Both the position numbers and the translations under genes were made by a program. A model generated the notes under the pieces. That model saw only the letters and a list, made by a program, of their open reading frames with translations, had not been told where the DNA came from and searched no databases. Shown in pieces: positions 41,859 through 50,853 of a stretch of DNA of 64,000 nt (position 1 is the first letter of the stretch; every line of letters starts with the position of its first letter). Source of the DNA: Mesorhizobium sp. INR15 (GTDB lineage Bacteria; Pseudomonadota; Alphaproteobacteria; Rhizobiales; Rhizobiaceae); contig NZ_CP045496.1 of NCBI RefSeq assembly GCF_015500075.1, positions 1,932,001 through 1,996,000 on the forward strand, in the 5' to 3' direction.

Positions 41859-43496
41859 ATGAACGCGATAATCTCACTGCGGACGGTCGACTTGAGCGGC
41901 AAGGTGGCCTGCCGCATTGCCGGCGGACTGCTGGCAATGGTCATGCTGCTGCTGGTCATGGCGGCACCCAATCCGGCCTTCGCCCATGCCGCGCTGATCA
42001 AGACCGAGCCGGCCGATGGTGCACTGCTGGCGCAAAGCCCGGCGCAATTCATCATCACCTTCAGCGAGCCGGTGTCACCGCTGGTGCTGACCCTGGTGAA
42101 ACCCGACGGCACGCCGGTGCCGCTGACCTCCTTCCGTCTCAGCTACCAGTCGGTTGAAATCGACAATCCGCAAACGCTCAAGCCTGGCACGCATGTTCTG
42201 AGCTGGCGCGTGATTTCCACGGACGGTCATCCGGTCGGCGGCTCGATCCTGTTTTCCGTCGGTGCGCCCACCGAGCCGCCGGCGATCTCCGAGGCTGTCG
42301 ACTGGGGGCTGCGGTCGGCGGTCTGGACCGGCAAGGTTTTTCTCTACATCGGCCTTTTCCTTGGCATCGGCGGCGCCTTCGCGCTGGCCTGGCTGGCGCA
42401 GGGCGCCCGCGCCGGACAGCGTTTTGTCACGGTCGCGATTCTGTGCGGGCTGGTTGCCGCACCCTTGTCGCTCGGCTTCCAGGGGCTTGATGCACTGGGC
42501 GCGCCATTCGCCCGTCTGGTGCAACCGGTCATCTGGCGGACAGGTCTCGGCACCAGTTTCGGCTGGACGGTGCTGATCGCCCTGGTCGCGCTGGGCCTCG
42601 GCCTGCTGTCGCTGGTCGGGCCGCGAGTGACGGCCAGGCCGCTCGCTCTCGCCGGGCTTCTGGGTGTCGGCGCGGCGCTGGCCGCCAGCGGACACGCCAG
42701 TGCCGCCGAGCCGCAATGGCTGACGCGGCCGATGGTGTTCCTGCATGGCGCGGGCATCGCCTTCTGGGCTGGCGCATTGGTGCCGCTCGGCCTGGCGATG
42801 AGAAGTCAATCGGTGGAGGCCGCGGCTTTCCTGCGGCGGTTTTCAAGAATGATCCTGCCCGTCGTGGCCGTGCTTGCCGCTGCAGGCATCGTGCTCGGGG
42901 TCGTTCAGGTGCAAACACTCTCTGCGCTTGTCGACACCGCCTATGGCCGCCTGCTGCTGATCAAGCTGGGGCTGCTGGTCTTCCTGTTCACGCTCGCTGC
43001 CATCAACCGCTGGAAACTGACAGCGATGGCCGAGACGGGGGTGACGGAGGTGCGACAGCGGCTCAGCCGTTCGATCGGCGTCGAGATATTGATCGTGCTG
43101 GCTATCTTCGGCGTGGCCGCGGGCTGGCGTTTCACGCCGCCGCCACGAGCGTTGGCAATCGCGGCGGCGCAGCCAGCCTCGGTCCACATCCATGCGTTGC
43201 AGGCGATGGCCGATCTCAGCATCACGCCTGGCCATGCCGGGCCAGTCGCCGCCTCGATGATCATCATGAGTGGCGATTTCGGCGCGCTCGACGCCAAGGA
43301 AGTGACGCTGGTGCTGTCAAAACCGGATTCGGGCATCGAGCCGTTGAAGCGCGCGGCGACCAAGCCTGGTGACGGAAGCTGGCGCGTCGACAACCTTGTC
43401 ATTCCGATTCCGGGCAGATGGACGGTGCGGATCGACATTCTTGTCTCGGATTTCGAGATGGTGAAGATCGAGGCGCCGATCGACATCAGGCCTTGA
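41859..43496 (+). CDS. CopC-CopD fusion protein, copper resistance/uptake
   Basis: Protein of 545 residues. A signal peptide ends at PAFA, giving a mature HAALIKTEPADGALL N-terminus; with the His in STDGHPVGGSILFSV this forms the CopC copper site. The CopD part (about 140-430) has eight or so membrane spans, including MVFLHGAGIAFWAGALVPL, whose His may relay copper. An extra periplasmic domain (about 440-545, HIHALQAMADLSITPGHAGP) resembles the YtkA-like tail of longer CopCD proteins. CopC and CopD are separate in Pseudomonas. Start by ATG at 41859; TTG at 41844 is an alternative. Confidence 0.86.
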   Translation: MNAIISLRTVDLSGKVACRIAGGLLAMVMLLLVMAAPNPAFAHAALIKTEPADGALLAQSPAQFIITFSEPVSPLVLTLVKPDGTPVPLTSFRLSYQSVEIDNPQTLKPGTHVLSWRVISTDGHPVGGSILFSVGAPTEPPAISEAVDWGLRSAVWTGKVFLYIGLFLGIGGAFALAWLAQGARAGQRFVTVAILCGLVAAPLSLGFQGLDALGAPFARLVQPVIWRTGLGTSFGWTVLIALVALGLGLLSLVGPRVTARPLALAGLLGVGAALAASGHASAAEPQWLTRPMVFLHGAGIAFWAGALVPLGLAMRSQSVEAAAFLRRFSRMILPVVAVLAAAGIVLGVVQVQTLSALVDTAYGRLLLIKLGLLVFLFTLAAINRWKLTAMAETGVTEVRQRLSRSIGVEILIVLAIFGVAAGWRFTPPPRALAIAAAQPASVHIHALQAMADLSITPGHAGPVAASMIIMSGDFGALDAKEVTLVLSKPDSGIEPLKRAATKPGDGSWRVDNLVIPIPGRWTVRIDILVSDFEMVKIEAPIDIRP

Positions 43497-43505
43497 TCCA
43501 CTATA

Positions 43506-43526
43506 TCGCCGCTTGAGGAGCGGCGA
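43506..43526 (+). terminator. Hairpin after copCD
   Basis: TCGCCGCT and AGCGGCGA with a 5-base loop, nine bases after the stop codon. The following bases are not T-rich, so terminator function is uncertain. Confidence 0.35.
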
Positions 43527-43658
43527 CGATGTCTTGTGGCAACACAAATAGGCGAGGCGGTTGACGCGGCCTTGAAGGCCCGTCAATCATCATCGAAAGA
43601 ATTGGCATCGCCGCGATCGCGGGTTCGAACCGACAAATCCGAAGGCAGGGAAGAAACG

Positions 43659-45083
43659 ATGGAAAAAGCCGAGATTGGCCTGATTGGCCTTGGCACGATG
43701 GGCTCCAACCTGGCGCTGAACATCGCCGAGCACGGGCACCGTATCGCCGTCTTCAACCGAACCAGGGCACGCACCGACGCCTTCGTCGAGAATGCCGGTA
43801 CGCTGAAAGATATGGTGGTGCCGTGCTACAGCCTTGAAGAACTCGCGGCCGCCATCCGCCCGCCGCGCCCGATCATCATCATGGTGCTGGCCGGCAAGCC
43901 GGTGGACGAGCAGATTGCCGCCCTTCGCGGCGTGCTTTCGGCCAACGACATTGTCATTGACGCGGGCAACGCCAATTTCCGCGACACGATGCGGCGCTTC
44001 TCCGAGCTTTCCGGCTCGGGCCTCACCTTCATCGGCATGGGTGTCTCAGGCGGTGAAGAGGGCGCCCGTCATGGTCCGTCCATCATGGTCGGCGGTACCG
44101 AGGATTCCTGGAAGCGCGTCGAAAAGGTGCTGACCGCGATATCCGCCAAGTTCAAGGACGAGCCTTGCGCGGCCTGGCTTGGAACCGATGGCGCCGGCCA
44201 TTTCGTCAAGACCATCCACAATGGCATCGAATATGCCGACATGCAGATGATCGGCGAAATCTACGGCATTTTGCGCGACGGGCTCGGCATGGGGCCCAAA
44301 GAGATCGGCACGGTGTTTGCCGACTGGAACAAGGGCCGGCTCAACTCCTACCTGATCGAGATCACCGCCAAGGTGCTGGCCGCCGATGACCCGAAGACCG
44401 GCAAGCCGGTGGTCGACATCATCGTCGACCGCGCCGGCCAGAAAGGCACCGGCAAATGGTCGGTCATCGAGGCGCAGCAGCTTGGCATTCCGGCGACCGC
44501 GATCGAGGCGGCGGTGGCGGCGCGCGTGCTGTCGTCGATCAAGGACGAGCGGCTGGCCGCCGAGAAAGCCTATGGCGGCGGGGTCACCAGGATTTCCGGC
44601 GACAAGGCCGCTCTGCTCAAGGACCTCGAACTGGCGCTGTTCGCCGGCAAGATCGCGGCTTACGCGCAGGGTTTCGCGGTGATGAGCGGTGCCTCCAAGG
44701 AGTTCAACTGGAACCTGCCGATGCCCACCATCGCCAAGATCTGGCGGGCGGGCTGCATCATCCGCTCGCAGATGCTCGACACCATGGCCGAGGCTTTTGG
44801 CAAGGGCAGCGCTTCCACCAATCTTTTGATGGCGCCTGCCTTCATCGCCATGATGCAGGAGGCGCATCCGTCGCTGCGCCGCGTCGTGGCAAGGGCATCG
44901 GAAGCCGGCGCGCCGGTGCCGGCGTTGTCGTCGGCGCTGGCCTATTTCGACAGCTATCGCCAGGGCCGTGGCACCTCGAACCTGATCCAGGCGCAGCGTG
45001 ACTTCTTCGGTGCGCATGGTTTTGAGCGCATCGATGGGCCGGGCGCGTTCCATGGCCCATGGGGCAGCGGCGCTGCTGGCTAG
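43659..45083 (+). CDS. gnd: NADP-dependent 6-phosphogluconate dehydrogenase, decarboxylating
   Basis: Enzyme of 474 residues that converts 6-phosphogluconate to ribulose 5-phosphate, CO2 and NADPH in the pentose phosphate pathway. The NADP loop is GLIGLGTMGSNLALN with NRTRART after it; substrate residues lie in GMGVSGGEEGARHGPSIM, GAGHFVKTIHNGIEYADMQMI (catalytic Lys) and RDFFGAHGFER. Full length for the long-chain form. The ATG at 43659 follows AGGGAAG. Its stop overlaps the stop of the convergent LacI gene. Confidence 0.95.
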   Translation: MEKAEIGLIGLGTMGSNLALNIAEHGHRIAVFNRTRARTDAFVENAGTLKDMVVPCYSLEELAAAIRPPRPIIIMVLAGKPVDEQIAALRGVLSANDIVIDAGNANFRDTMRRFSELSGSGLTFIGMGVSGGEEGARHGPSIMVGGTEDSWKRVEKVLTAISAKFKDEPCAAWLGTDGAGHFVKTIHNGIEYADMQMIGEIYGILRDGLGMGPKEIGTVFADWNKGRLNSYLIEITAKVLAADDPKTGKPVVDIIVDRAGQKGTGKWSVIEAQQLGIPATAIEAAVAARVLSSIKDERLAAEKAYGGGVTRISGDKAALLKDLELALFAGKIAAYAQGFAVMSGASKEFNWNLPMPTIAKIWRAGCIIRSQMLDTMAEAFGKGSASTNLLMAPAFIAMMQEAHPSLRRVVARASEAGAPVPALSSALAYFDSYRQGRGTSNLIQAQRDFFGAHGFERIDGPGAFHGPWGSGAAG

Positions 45084-46135
45084 GATGATACTGGCTGGCG
45101 GACTGCCAGAACATCGCTGGCGGCGCTGAGGCTCTGCAAGGAGCCGGGCGCCGCACCGCCGATCCAGCCGAGCACGGCGCGGGCGAGTTCAGAGCCCGCC
45201 AGCCGGAAGTTCTCGTTGACGACCAGCAATTCCGGCCGGAACAGGTGCAGCAGGTCCGACGACTGTTTTGACACGACATCGACATCGCGGCCGAGCTTGA
45301 GGCCGGCATCCTCGATGCCAGCGACGATGGCCAGCGTCGCGGCGGCGCCGCTGCTGACGAAGCCGTCCGGCCCGGTGTCGCGGCGCATCAACTGCGCGGT
45401 CCGGCTCCTGATCTGCTCGATCGTGTGGTCGATCGAGACGGTGTTGAACGGAACCTCGCTGGCGCCGACCTCGCTTAACGCATCGGCAAAGCCATTCAGC
45501 GTATGGCCGTAATAGGTCAGTCCCGGCGGTGGCGTCAGCAATGCCAGCCTGCGGCGTCCCAGGCTGGCCAGCCGGCGCACGGCCTCCATAGCGAAGGTGT
45601 GATTGTCGAAGTCATGATAGGGGTGGACCAGACCCATGTCGGTGCGGCCATGCGTGGCAAACGGCATGCCGTGTTCCAGCATGTAGCGGGCACGCGGGTC
45701 GTTTGGCTGGGTGCGCGAGATGATCACGCCGTCGGCGGAGCCGGTCTCGACCAGATAGCGTATCGGCTCGAGCGGATCCTGTGAGCCGGAGTAAGGCGTG
45801 ACGATCAGGTGATAGGGCGTTTCTGCGAGCACTTCGGAGACACCATAGATGATGTCCGAGACGAAACTCATGATCTCGCGATCGGTGTTCAGCACAAGGC
45901 TGATGACGTTGGTCCGGCCGGTGCGCAAACGCACGCCGGCGCGGTTCGGGCGATAGCCGATCTGCTTGGCTACCAGCTGCACGCGGCGCCGGGTCTCGGC
46001 GCCGATCTCGGGCGCGTCCTTCAATGCGCGCGACACGGTGGTTACCCCCAGCCCGGTCATGAAGGCGAGCGTCTTCAGCGTCGGCCTGCCTTTCGCCGTA
46101 GCCTCGTCGTCTCGGTCTGTACGCTGTCTGTCCAT
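45080..46135 (-). CDS. LacI-family transcriptional regulator
   Basis: Repressor of 351 residues: N-terminal LacI helix-turn-helix and hinge (PTLKTLAFMTGLGVTTVSRAL, RVQLVAKQIGYRPN) and a periplasmic-binding-like effector domain. It resembles AglR-type regulators of alpha-glucoside and related importers. Divergent from the glucose/mannose-type importer. Matching 14-base operators (CTGTAACGTTTCAG and its complement) near its own start and near the importer start make autoregulation and repression of the importer likely. An ATG at 46135 begins the protein; the last four bases overlap gnd. Confidence 0.88.
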   Translation of the reverse strand: MDRQRTDRDDEATAKGRPTLKTLAFMTGLGVTTVSRALKDAPEIGAETRRRVQLVAKQIGYRPNRAGVRLRTGRTNVISLVLNTDREIMSFVSDIIYGVSEVLAETPYHLIVTPYSGSQDPLEPIRYLVETGSADGVIISRTQPNDPRARYMLEHGMPFATHGRTDMGLVHPYHDFDNHTFAMEAVRRLASLGRRRLALLTPPPGLTYYGHTLNGFADALSEVGASEVPFNTVSIDHTIEQIRSRTAQLMRRDTGPDGFVSSGAAATLAIVAGIEDAGLKLGRDVDVVSKQSSDLLHLFRPELLVVNENFRLAGSELARAVLGWIGGAAPGSLQSLSAASDVLAVRQPVSS

Positions 46136-46232
46136 TCGTCCCGCCCGTCAGGCGCATAGCAGTCGCGAGGCAGGCCGGCAATCGCCGGATCACGCCGCGG
46201 TGCGTTTCCTCGCTCAGCGAGGCTCCAGTATA

Positions 46233-46246
46233 CTGAAACGTTACAG
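46233..46246. promoter_or_regulatory. LacI-type operator near the regulator gene
   Basis: CTGAAACGTTACAG, with the central CG typical of LacI-family sites, about 100 bases upstream of the LacI gene. It is the exact reverse complement of the site at 46519-46532. Confidence 0.7.
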
Positions 46247-46518
46247 ATTGTCACTGTCGCCGTGAAAGGCTCATATCGGACTGCTCCTAAGGGGCCGCCT
46301 GCGCCTAACAGAAAAATGCTGAAGAATCAGAGGGGATGAGTTCCGGATGAGCCTTTTGCCGACTTTTATGCATCTCCACATCATTTTGCAGCGCAACTAT
46401 GTCTGTTGCGGTGCAGCAAGGCATAATCATTCGGGTGAATTTATTCGGGCGCCGAAAAAATATAGGACGGCCAATAACCGAGGGGTTGCGCCGTTTGAAC
46501 AATTGCCGTATCGAAAAT

Positions 46519-46532
46519 CTGTAACGTTTCAG
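46519..46532. promoter_or_regulatory. LacI-type operator near the importer gene
   Basis: CTGTAACGTTTCAG, ending five bases before the ribosome-binding site of the binding-protein gene. A repressor here would block transcription, and pairing with the site 286 bases away could form a loop. Confidence 0.7.
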
Positions 46533-46550
46533 ATTCTGGGAGGAACCGAA

Positions 46551-47789
46551 ATGCGATACAAACTGATGACTGCCGCATTGGCGGCGACGGCGGCGCTGCA
46601 GTTTGCCGGTCCGGCGGCGGCGACGGATCTGGAAGTCACCCATTGGTGGACCTCCGGCGGCGAGGCAGCGGCGGTCGCCGAATTCGCCAAGGCTTTCGAC
46701 GCCACCGGCAATCACTGGGTCGACGGCGCCATTGCCGGCTCCGGCGACACCGCGCGGCCGATCATGATCAGCCGCATCACCGGCGGCGACCCGATGGGCG
46801 CCACCCAGTTCAACCACGGCCGCCAAGCCGAGGAACTGGTGAAGGCCGGCCTGATGCGCGACCTGACCGACCTTGCCACGAAGGAACATTGGAAGGATGT
46901 CATCCGCCCCGCCAGCCTGCTCAATGAGTGCACGGTCGACGGCAAGGTCTATTGCATCCCGGTCAACATTCACTCCTGGCAGTGGCTATGGCTGTCCAAC
47001 AAGGCATTCGCCGACGCGGGCGTACCGGTGCCGAAGAACTGGGATGAATTTGTCGCTGCCGCGCCCGCGCTGGAAAAGGCCGGCAAAATCCCGCTCGCCG
47101 TCGGCCAGCAGGCCTGGCAGACCTCCGGCGCCTTCCAGGTGCTGATGGTGGCGATCGGCGGTCCGGACATCTACAAGAAGGTCTATGGCGACAAGGACGC
47201 CAAGGTTGCCGGCGGACCGGAAGTGGCCAAGGTGTTCAAGGCCGCCGACGACGCGCGCAAGATGCAGGTGAAGTCCAAGGTACAGGACTGGAACCAGGCG
47301 ACCAATCTGGTCATCACCGGCCAGGCCGGTGGCCAGATCATGGGCGACTGGGCACAGGGTGAATTCCAGGTCGCCGGGCAGACCGCCGGCAAGGATTACA
47401 CCTGCCTGCCGGGTCTCGGCGTCAATGCCGTCATCCAGACCGGTGGCGATTCCTTCTACTTCCCGCTGCTCAAGGACGCGGACAAGGCGAAGGCGCAGGA
47501 AGTGCTGGCCTCGACCATGCTTTCACCGGCGACGCAGGTTGCTTTCAACCTGAAGAAAGGCTCGCTGCCGGTGCGCGGCGATGTCGATCTCAACGCCGCC
47601 AATGACTGCATGAAGAAGGGCCTCGACATCCTGGCCAAGGGCAACACCATTCCCGACACCAACCAGCTGATGACCGAGGATTCGCTGACCCAGGTCAACG
47701 ACCTGTTCGCCGAGTTCTTCGCGACGCCGACGATGACGCCCGAGGATGCGCAGAAGCGCTTCGCCGACATCGTCTCGAAGGCCGATTGA
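46551..47789 (+). CDS. Sugar ABC transporter substrate-binding protein, glucose/mannose (GtsA) type
   Basis: Periplasmic binding protein of 412 residues. Signal peptide MRYKLMTAALAATAALQFAGPAAA, then LEVTHWWTSGGEAAAVAEF, which strongly resembles GtsA-type glucose/mannose binding proteins; further matches are VYCIPVNIHSWQWLWLSNK, PLAVGQQAWQTSGAFQ and MGDWAQGEFQVAG. Start is the ATG at 46551, after GGGAGG. First gene of an importer operon; substrate by resemblance only, as glucosides are also carried by this class. Confidence 0.87.
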   Translation: MRYKLMTAALAATAALQFAGPAAATDLEVTHWWTSGGEAAAVAEFAKAFDATGNHWVDGAIAGSGDTARPIMISRITGGDPMGATQFNHGRQAEELVKAGLMRDLTDLATKEHWKDVIRPASLLNECTVDGKVYCIPVNIHSWQWLWLSNKAFADAGVPVPKNWDEFVAAAPALEKAGKIPLAVGQQAWQTSGAFQVLMVAIGGPDIYKKVYGDKDAKVAGGPEVAKVFKAADDARKMQVKSKVQDWNQATNLVITGQAGGQIMGDWAQGEFQVAGQTAGKDYTCLPGLGVNAVIQTGGDSFYFPLLKDADKAKAQEVLASTMLSPATQVAFNLKKGSLPVRGDVDLNAANDCMKKGLDILAKGNTIPDTNQLMTEDSLTQVNDLFAEFFATPTMTPEDAQKRFADIVSKAD

Positions 47790-47808
47790 CGGTCTTTGTC
47801 GCTCCGAT

Positions 47809-47836
47809 CCTCCGGCTCCCGACACGGGGCCGGAGG
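47809..47836 (+). terminator. Hairpin between the binding protein and permease genes
   Basis: CCTCCGGC (47809-47816) pairs with GCCGGAGG (47829-47836), extended inside by CCC/GGG. No T-run. As with the other importers here, a hairpin follows the binding-protein gene and may favour its expression. Confidence 0.45.
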
Positions 47837-47874
47837 CAAGCCGCAACGCGATCCTGTCCAGCGAGGCGCATTCC

Positions 47875-48768
47875 ATGAACGAACAGGCATCCAGGCGGCC
47901 AAGCCGTTTGTTTCGCAATCTCAACGCCAAGATTGCGTCGATCCCGATGATCCTCAACGCATTGGTCATCTTCCTCGGCGGCACCGTCTGGACGGTCGTC
48001 TATTCCTTCACCGATTCCAGACTGCTGCCGCGGCTGAATTTCGTCGGCCTTGACCAGTATTATCGGCTGTGGGCGACGCCGCGCTGGCTGGTGGCGGTCG
48101 AGAACCTGGCCATCTATGGCGCCTGCATGCTCGTGTTCTCGCTGCTCATCGGCTTTCTGCTGGCGGCATTGCTCGATCAGAAAATCCGCTTCGAGGACAC
48201 GTTCCGCACGATCTTCCTCTATCCGTTCGCGCTGTCCTTCATCGTCACCGGGCTGGTCTGGCAATGGATCCTCAACCCGAATTTCGGCGTCCAGCACGTG
48301 GTGCGCTCGCTCGGCTGGACCGACTTCGCCTTCGACCCGCTCTATGATTCCACCATCGTCATCTACGGCATCCTGATCGCGGCCCTCTGGCAAGGAACAG
48401 GCCTCGTCATGTGCCTGATGCTGGCCGGTCTGCGCGGCATCGACGAAGACATCTGGAAGGCGGCGCGGGTGGACGGGATCCCGACCTGGCAAACCTATTT
48501 GTTCATCATCATTCCGATGATGCGGCCGGTGCTGATCACGACGCTGGTGATCATCGCCGCCAGCATCGTCAAGGTCTATGACCTGGTCGTCGCCCAGACC
48601 AGCGGCGGCCCCGGCATCTCGTCGGAAGTGCCAGCGAAATATGTCTACGAATACATGTTCCACGCCCAGAACCTCGGCCAGGGCTTTGCCGCTTCCACCA
48701 TGATGCTTCTGTCGGTGATCATCGCCATTGTGCCATGGGCGTATCTGGAATTCGGGAGGCGCAAATGA
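47875..48768 (+). CDS. Sugar ABC transporter permease (MalF-like)
   Basis: Permease of 297 residues, six spans. EAA loop: IDEDIWKAARVDGIPTWQTYLF. The segment IFLYPFALSFIVTGLVWQWILNP is typical of the GtsB/AglF group. I chose the ATG at 47875 (MNEQASRRP), because the upstream in-frame extension runs through the intergenic hairpin. The next gene starts within its stop codon (ATGA). Confidence 0.88.
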   Translation: MNEQASRRPSRLFRNLNAKIASIPMILNALVIFLGGTVWTVVYSFTDSRLLPRLNFVGLDQYYRLWATPRWLVAVENLAIYGACMLVFSLLIGFLLAALLDQKIRFEDTFRTIFLYPFALSFIVTGLVWQWILNPNFGVQHVVRSLGWTDFAFDPLYDSTIVIYGILIAALWQGTGLVMCLMLAGLRGIDEDIWKAARVDGIPTWQTYLFIIIPMMRPVLITTLVIIAASIVKVYDLVVAQTSGGPGISSEVPAKYVYEYMFHAQNLGQGFAASTMMLLSVIIAIVPWAYLEFGRRK

Positions 48769-49700
48769 GCAACATTGCCGTCCCGGGCCCAACGGTTGCC
48801 GGCGCCTCGCGAACTGAGATCACCGGGCCCCATGGCCCGAAGCCGCGCCACGTGTTTTCGCGCCGCAATATCTTTCTCTATGGCACCCTGTTCGTCGTGG
48901 CGGCCTACTATCTCCTGCCGCTCTATGTGATGGTCGTCACCTCGCTCAAAGGCATGCCTGAAATCCGGCTCGGCAACATCTTCTCGCCGCCGCTGGAGAT
49001 CACCTTCGAGCCATGGGTCAAGGCGTGGTCGACCGCCTGCACCGGCCTCAATTGCGACGGGCTGTCGCGCGGCTTCTGGAACTCGGTGCGGATCACCGTG
49101 CCGTCGGTGCTGCTGTCGATCGCCATCGCTTCGGTCAATGGCTATGCGCTGGCCAACTGGCGCTTCAAGGGCGCCGACCTGTTCTTCACCATCCTGATCG
49201 TCGGTGCCTTCATCCCCTACCAGGTGATGATCTATCCGATCGTCATCATCCTGCGCGAGATCGGCCTCTACGGCACCATCTGGGGCCTGATCCTCGTGCA
49301 TTCGATCTTCGGCATGCCGATCCTGACGCTGTTGTTCCGCAATTATTTTTCGTCAATGCCGGAGGAGCTGTTCCGCGCGGCGCGTGTCGATGGCGCCGGC
49401 TTCTGGGGCATCTATTTCCGCATCATGCTGCCGATGTCGCTGCCGATCTTCGTCGTCGCCATCATCCTGCAGGTGACCGGCATCTGGAACGACTTCCTGT
49501 TCGGCGTCATCTACACCAAGCCCGACACCTATCCGATGACGGTGCAGCTCAACAACATCGTCAATTCGGTGCAGGGCGTGAAGGAATACAACGTCAACAT
49601 GGCCGCGACGCTGATCACCGGCCTGGTGCCGCTGATCGTCTATTTCGTTTCCGGAAAACTGTTCGTGCGTGGCATCGCCGCCGGCGCGGTGAAGGGATGA
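48765..49700 (+). CDS. Sugar ABC transporter permease (MalG-like)
   Basis: Second permease, 311 residues, of the GtsC/AglG group. EAA loop: PEELFRAARVDGAGFWGIYFR. After an N-terminal cytoplasmic tail the first span (about 33-57) leads to a periplasmic loop containing two cysteines in STACTGLNCDGLS, which may be disulfide-linked. Overlaps both neighbours by ATGA. Confidence 0.88.
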   Translation: MSNIAVPGPTVAGASRTEITGPHGPKPRHVFSRRNIFLYGTLFVVAAYYLLPLYVMVVTSLKGMPEIRLGNIFSPPLEITFEPWVKAWSTACTGLNCDGLSRGFWNSVRITVPSVLLSIAIASVNGYALANWRFKGADLFFTILIVGAFIPYQVMIYPIVIILREIGLYGTIWGLILVHSIFGMPILTLLFRNYFSSMPEELFRAARVDGAGFWGIYFRIMLPMSLPIFVVAIILQVTGIWNDFLFGVIYTKPDTYPMTVQLNNIVNSVQGVKEYNVNMAATLITGLVPLIVYFVSGKLFVRGIAAGAVKG

Positions 49701-50800
49701 CCGCGATGACAATGAACGGCACCAGCGTTTCAATCCAGGAGCTGTCGCTGAATTTCGGCGCGGTCTCGGTGCTGCAGACGCTCAATCTCGATGTCGCCGA
49801 AGGCGAGTTCATCGTGCTGCTCGGCCCCTCCGGCTGCGGCAAGTCAACCTTGCTCAACTGCATTGCCGGCCTGCTCGACGTCTCGGAAGGCCGCATCTTC
49901 ATCAAGGGCAAGAACGTCACTTGGGAAGAACCGAAGGACCGTGGCATCGGCATGGTGTTCCAGTCCTATGCGCTCTATCCGCAGATGACGGTGGAGAAGA
50001 ACCTGTCCTTCGGGCTGCGCGTTGCCGGCACGCCGAAGGACGAGATCGCCAAGCGCATCGCGCGTGCCGCTGAAATCCTGCAGATCGAGCCCTTGCTGCA
50101 ACGCAAGCCGGCAGCGCTTTCGGGCGGCCAGCGTCAGCGCGTGGCGATCGGACGGGCGCTGGTGCGCGATGTCGACGTGTTCCTGTTCGACGAACCGCTG
50201 TCCAATCTCGACGCCAAGCTGCGCGCCGAATTGCGTGTCGAGATCAAGCTGCTGCATCGCAAGCTGCAGAACACCATGATTTATGTCACCCACGACCAGA
50301 TCGAGGCGATGACGCTGGCCGACCGCATCGCGGTGATGAAGGGCGGGGTAATCCAGCAACTCGATGCGCCGCAGACCATCTACAACCGGCCGGTCAACCG
50401 CTTCGTAGCCGGCTTCCTCGGCTCGCCGGCGATGAATTTTCTCGAGGGGCAGTTGGTCAACGAGAATGGCGGCTGGCACTTCGCGGCCAGTGGCCTCAAG
50501 ATTCCTCTTAGCAACTATGATTTCGACGGGCAGCCGTCACCAGGGCCTGTCGTGTTCGGCATCAGGCCCGAGCATGTGAGTTTGAACAGCGGCACGGGCT
50601 GGCCGTTTTCGACAACCGCCAATGTCGAGGTGGTCGAGCCGATGGGCTCCGACACATTGGTCTGGCTGAAGTTCGCCCAACAAAGGTTCAGCGTCCGGGT
50701 CACCTCCGAACGCACACCCAAGAATGATGAGGCGGTGACGGTCGGCTTCGATCCGATGCGCGCCTCGCTGTTCGATATCGCAACCGGCAGCCGCCTTTAA
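49697..50800 (+). CDS. Sugar ABC transporter ATPase (MalK/UgpC type)
   Basis: ATPase of 367 residues for this importer. Walker A GPSGCGKSTLLN, Q-loop MVFQSYALYPQ, signature LSGGQRQRVAIGRAL, Walker B VFLFDEPLSNLD and switch YVTHDQIEAMT are intact; a TOBE domain follows. The start ATG at 49697 overlaps the upstream stop; long upstream extensions are other-frame sequence of the permease. Followed by two catabolic genes. Confidence 0.9.
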   Translation: MTAMTMNGTSVSIQELSLNFGAVSVLQTLNLDVAEGEFIVLLGPSGCGKSTLLNCIAGLLDVSEGRIFIKGKNVTWEEPKDRGIGMVFQSYALYPQMTVEKNLSFGLRVAGTPKDEIAKRIARAAEILQIEPLLQRKPAALSGGQRQRVAIGRALVRDVDVFLFDEPLSNLDAKLRAELRVEIKLLHRKLQNTMIYVTHDQIEAMTLADRIAVMKGGVIQQLDAPQTIYNRPVNRFVAGFLGSPAMNFLEGQLVNENGGWHFAASGLKIPLSNYDFDGQPSPGPVVFGIRPEHVSLNSGTGWPFSTTANVEVVEPMGSDTLVWLKFAQQRFSVRVTSERTPKNDEAVTVGFDPMRASLFDIATGSRL

Positions 50801-50853
50801 CTTCCCTAGAACTCCCAAGAACCATCCATCCCCAAGCAAAACGGACAGAGACG

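Larger units (their letters stand above)
46136..46550. other. Divergent promoter region of the LacI regulator and sugar importer
   Basis: A 415-base gap with a LacI-type operator near each end (46233-46246 and 46519-46532) and the GGGAGG ribosome-binding site at 46538. No gene supported; an in-frame extension of the binding protein to 46347 lacks coding character and would bury the signal peptide. Confidence 0.7.

Noticed and set aside
43619..43637. GGTTCGAACC resembling a tRNA T-loop upstream of gnd
   Set aside because: No acceptor, D or anticodon stem can be drawn around it, and the palindrome is common by chance.
47695..48792. Long minus-strand open frame opposite the GtsB-like permease
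   Set aside because: Antisense to a strongly conserved gene, no recognisable motif and no ribosome-binding site.
49013..49696. N-terminal extension of the ATPase at 49697
   Set aside because: The extension is an alternate-frame reading of the MalG-like permease; all family members start near MTAMTMNG.
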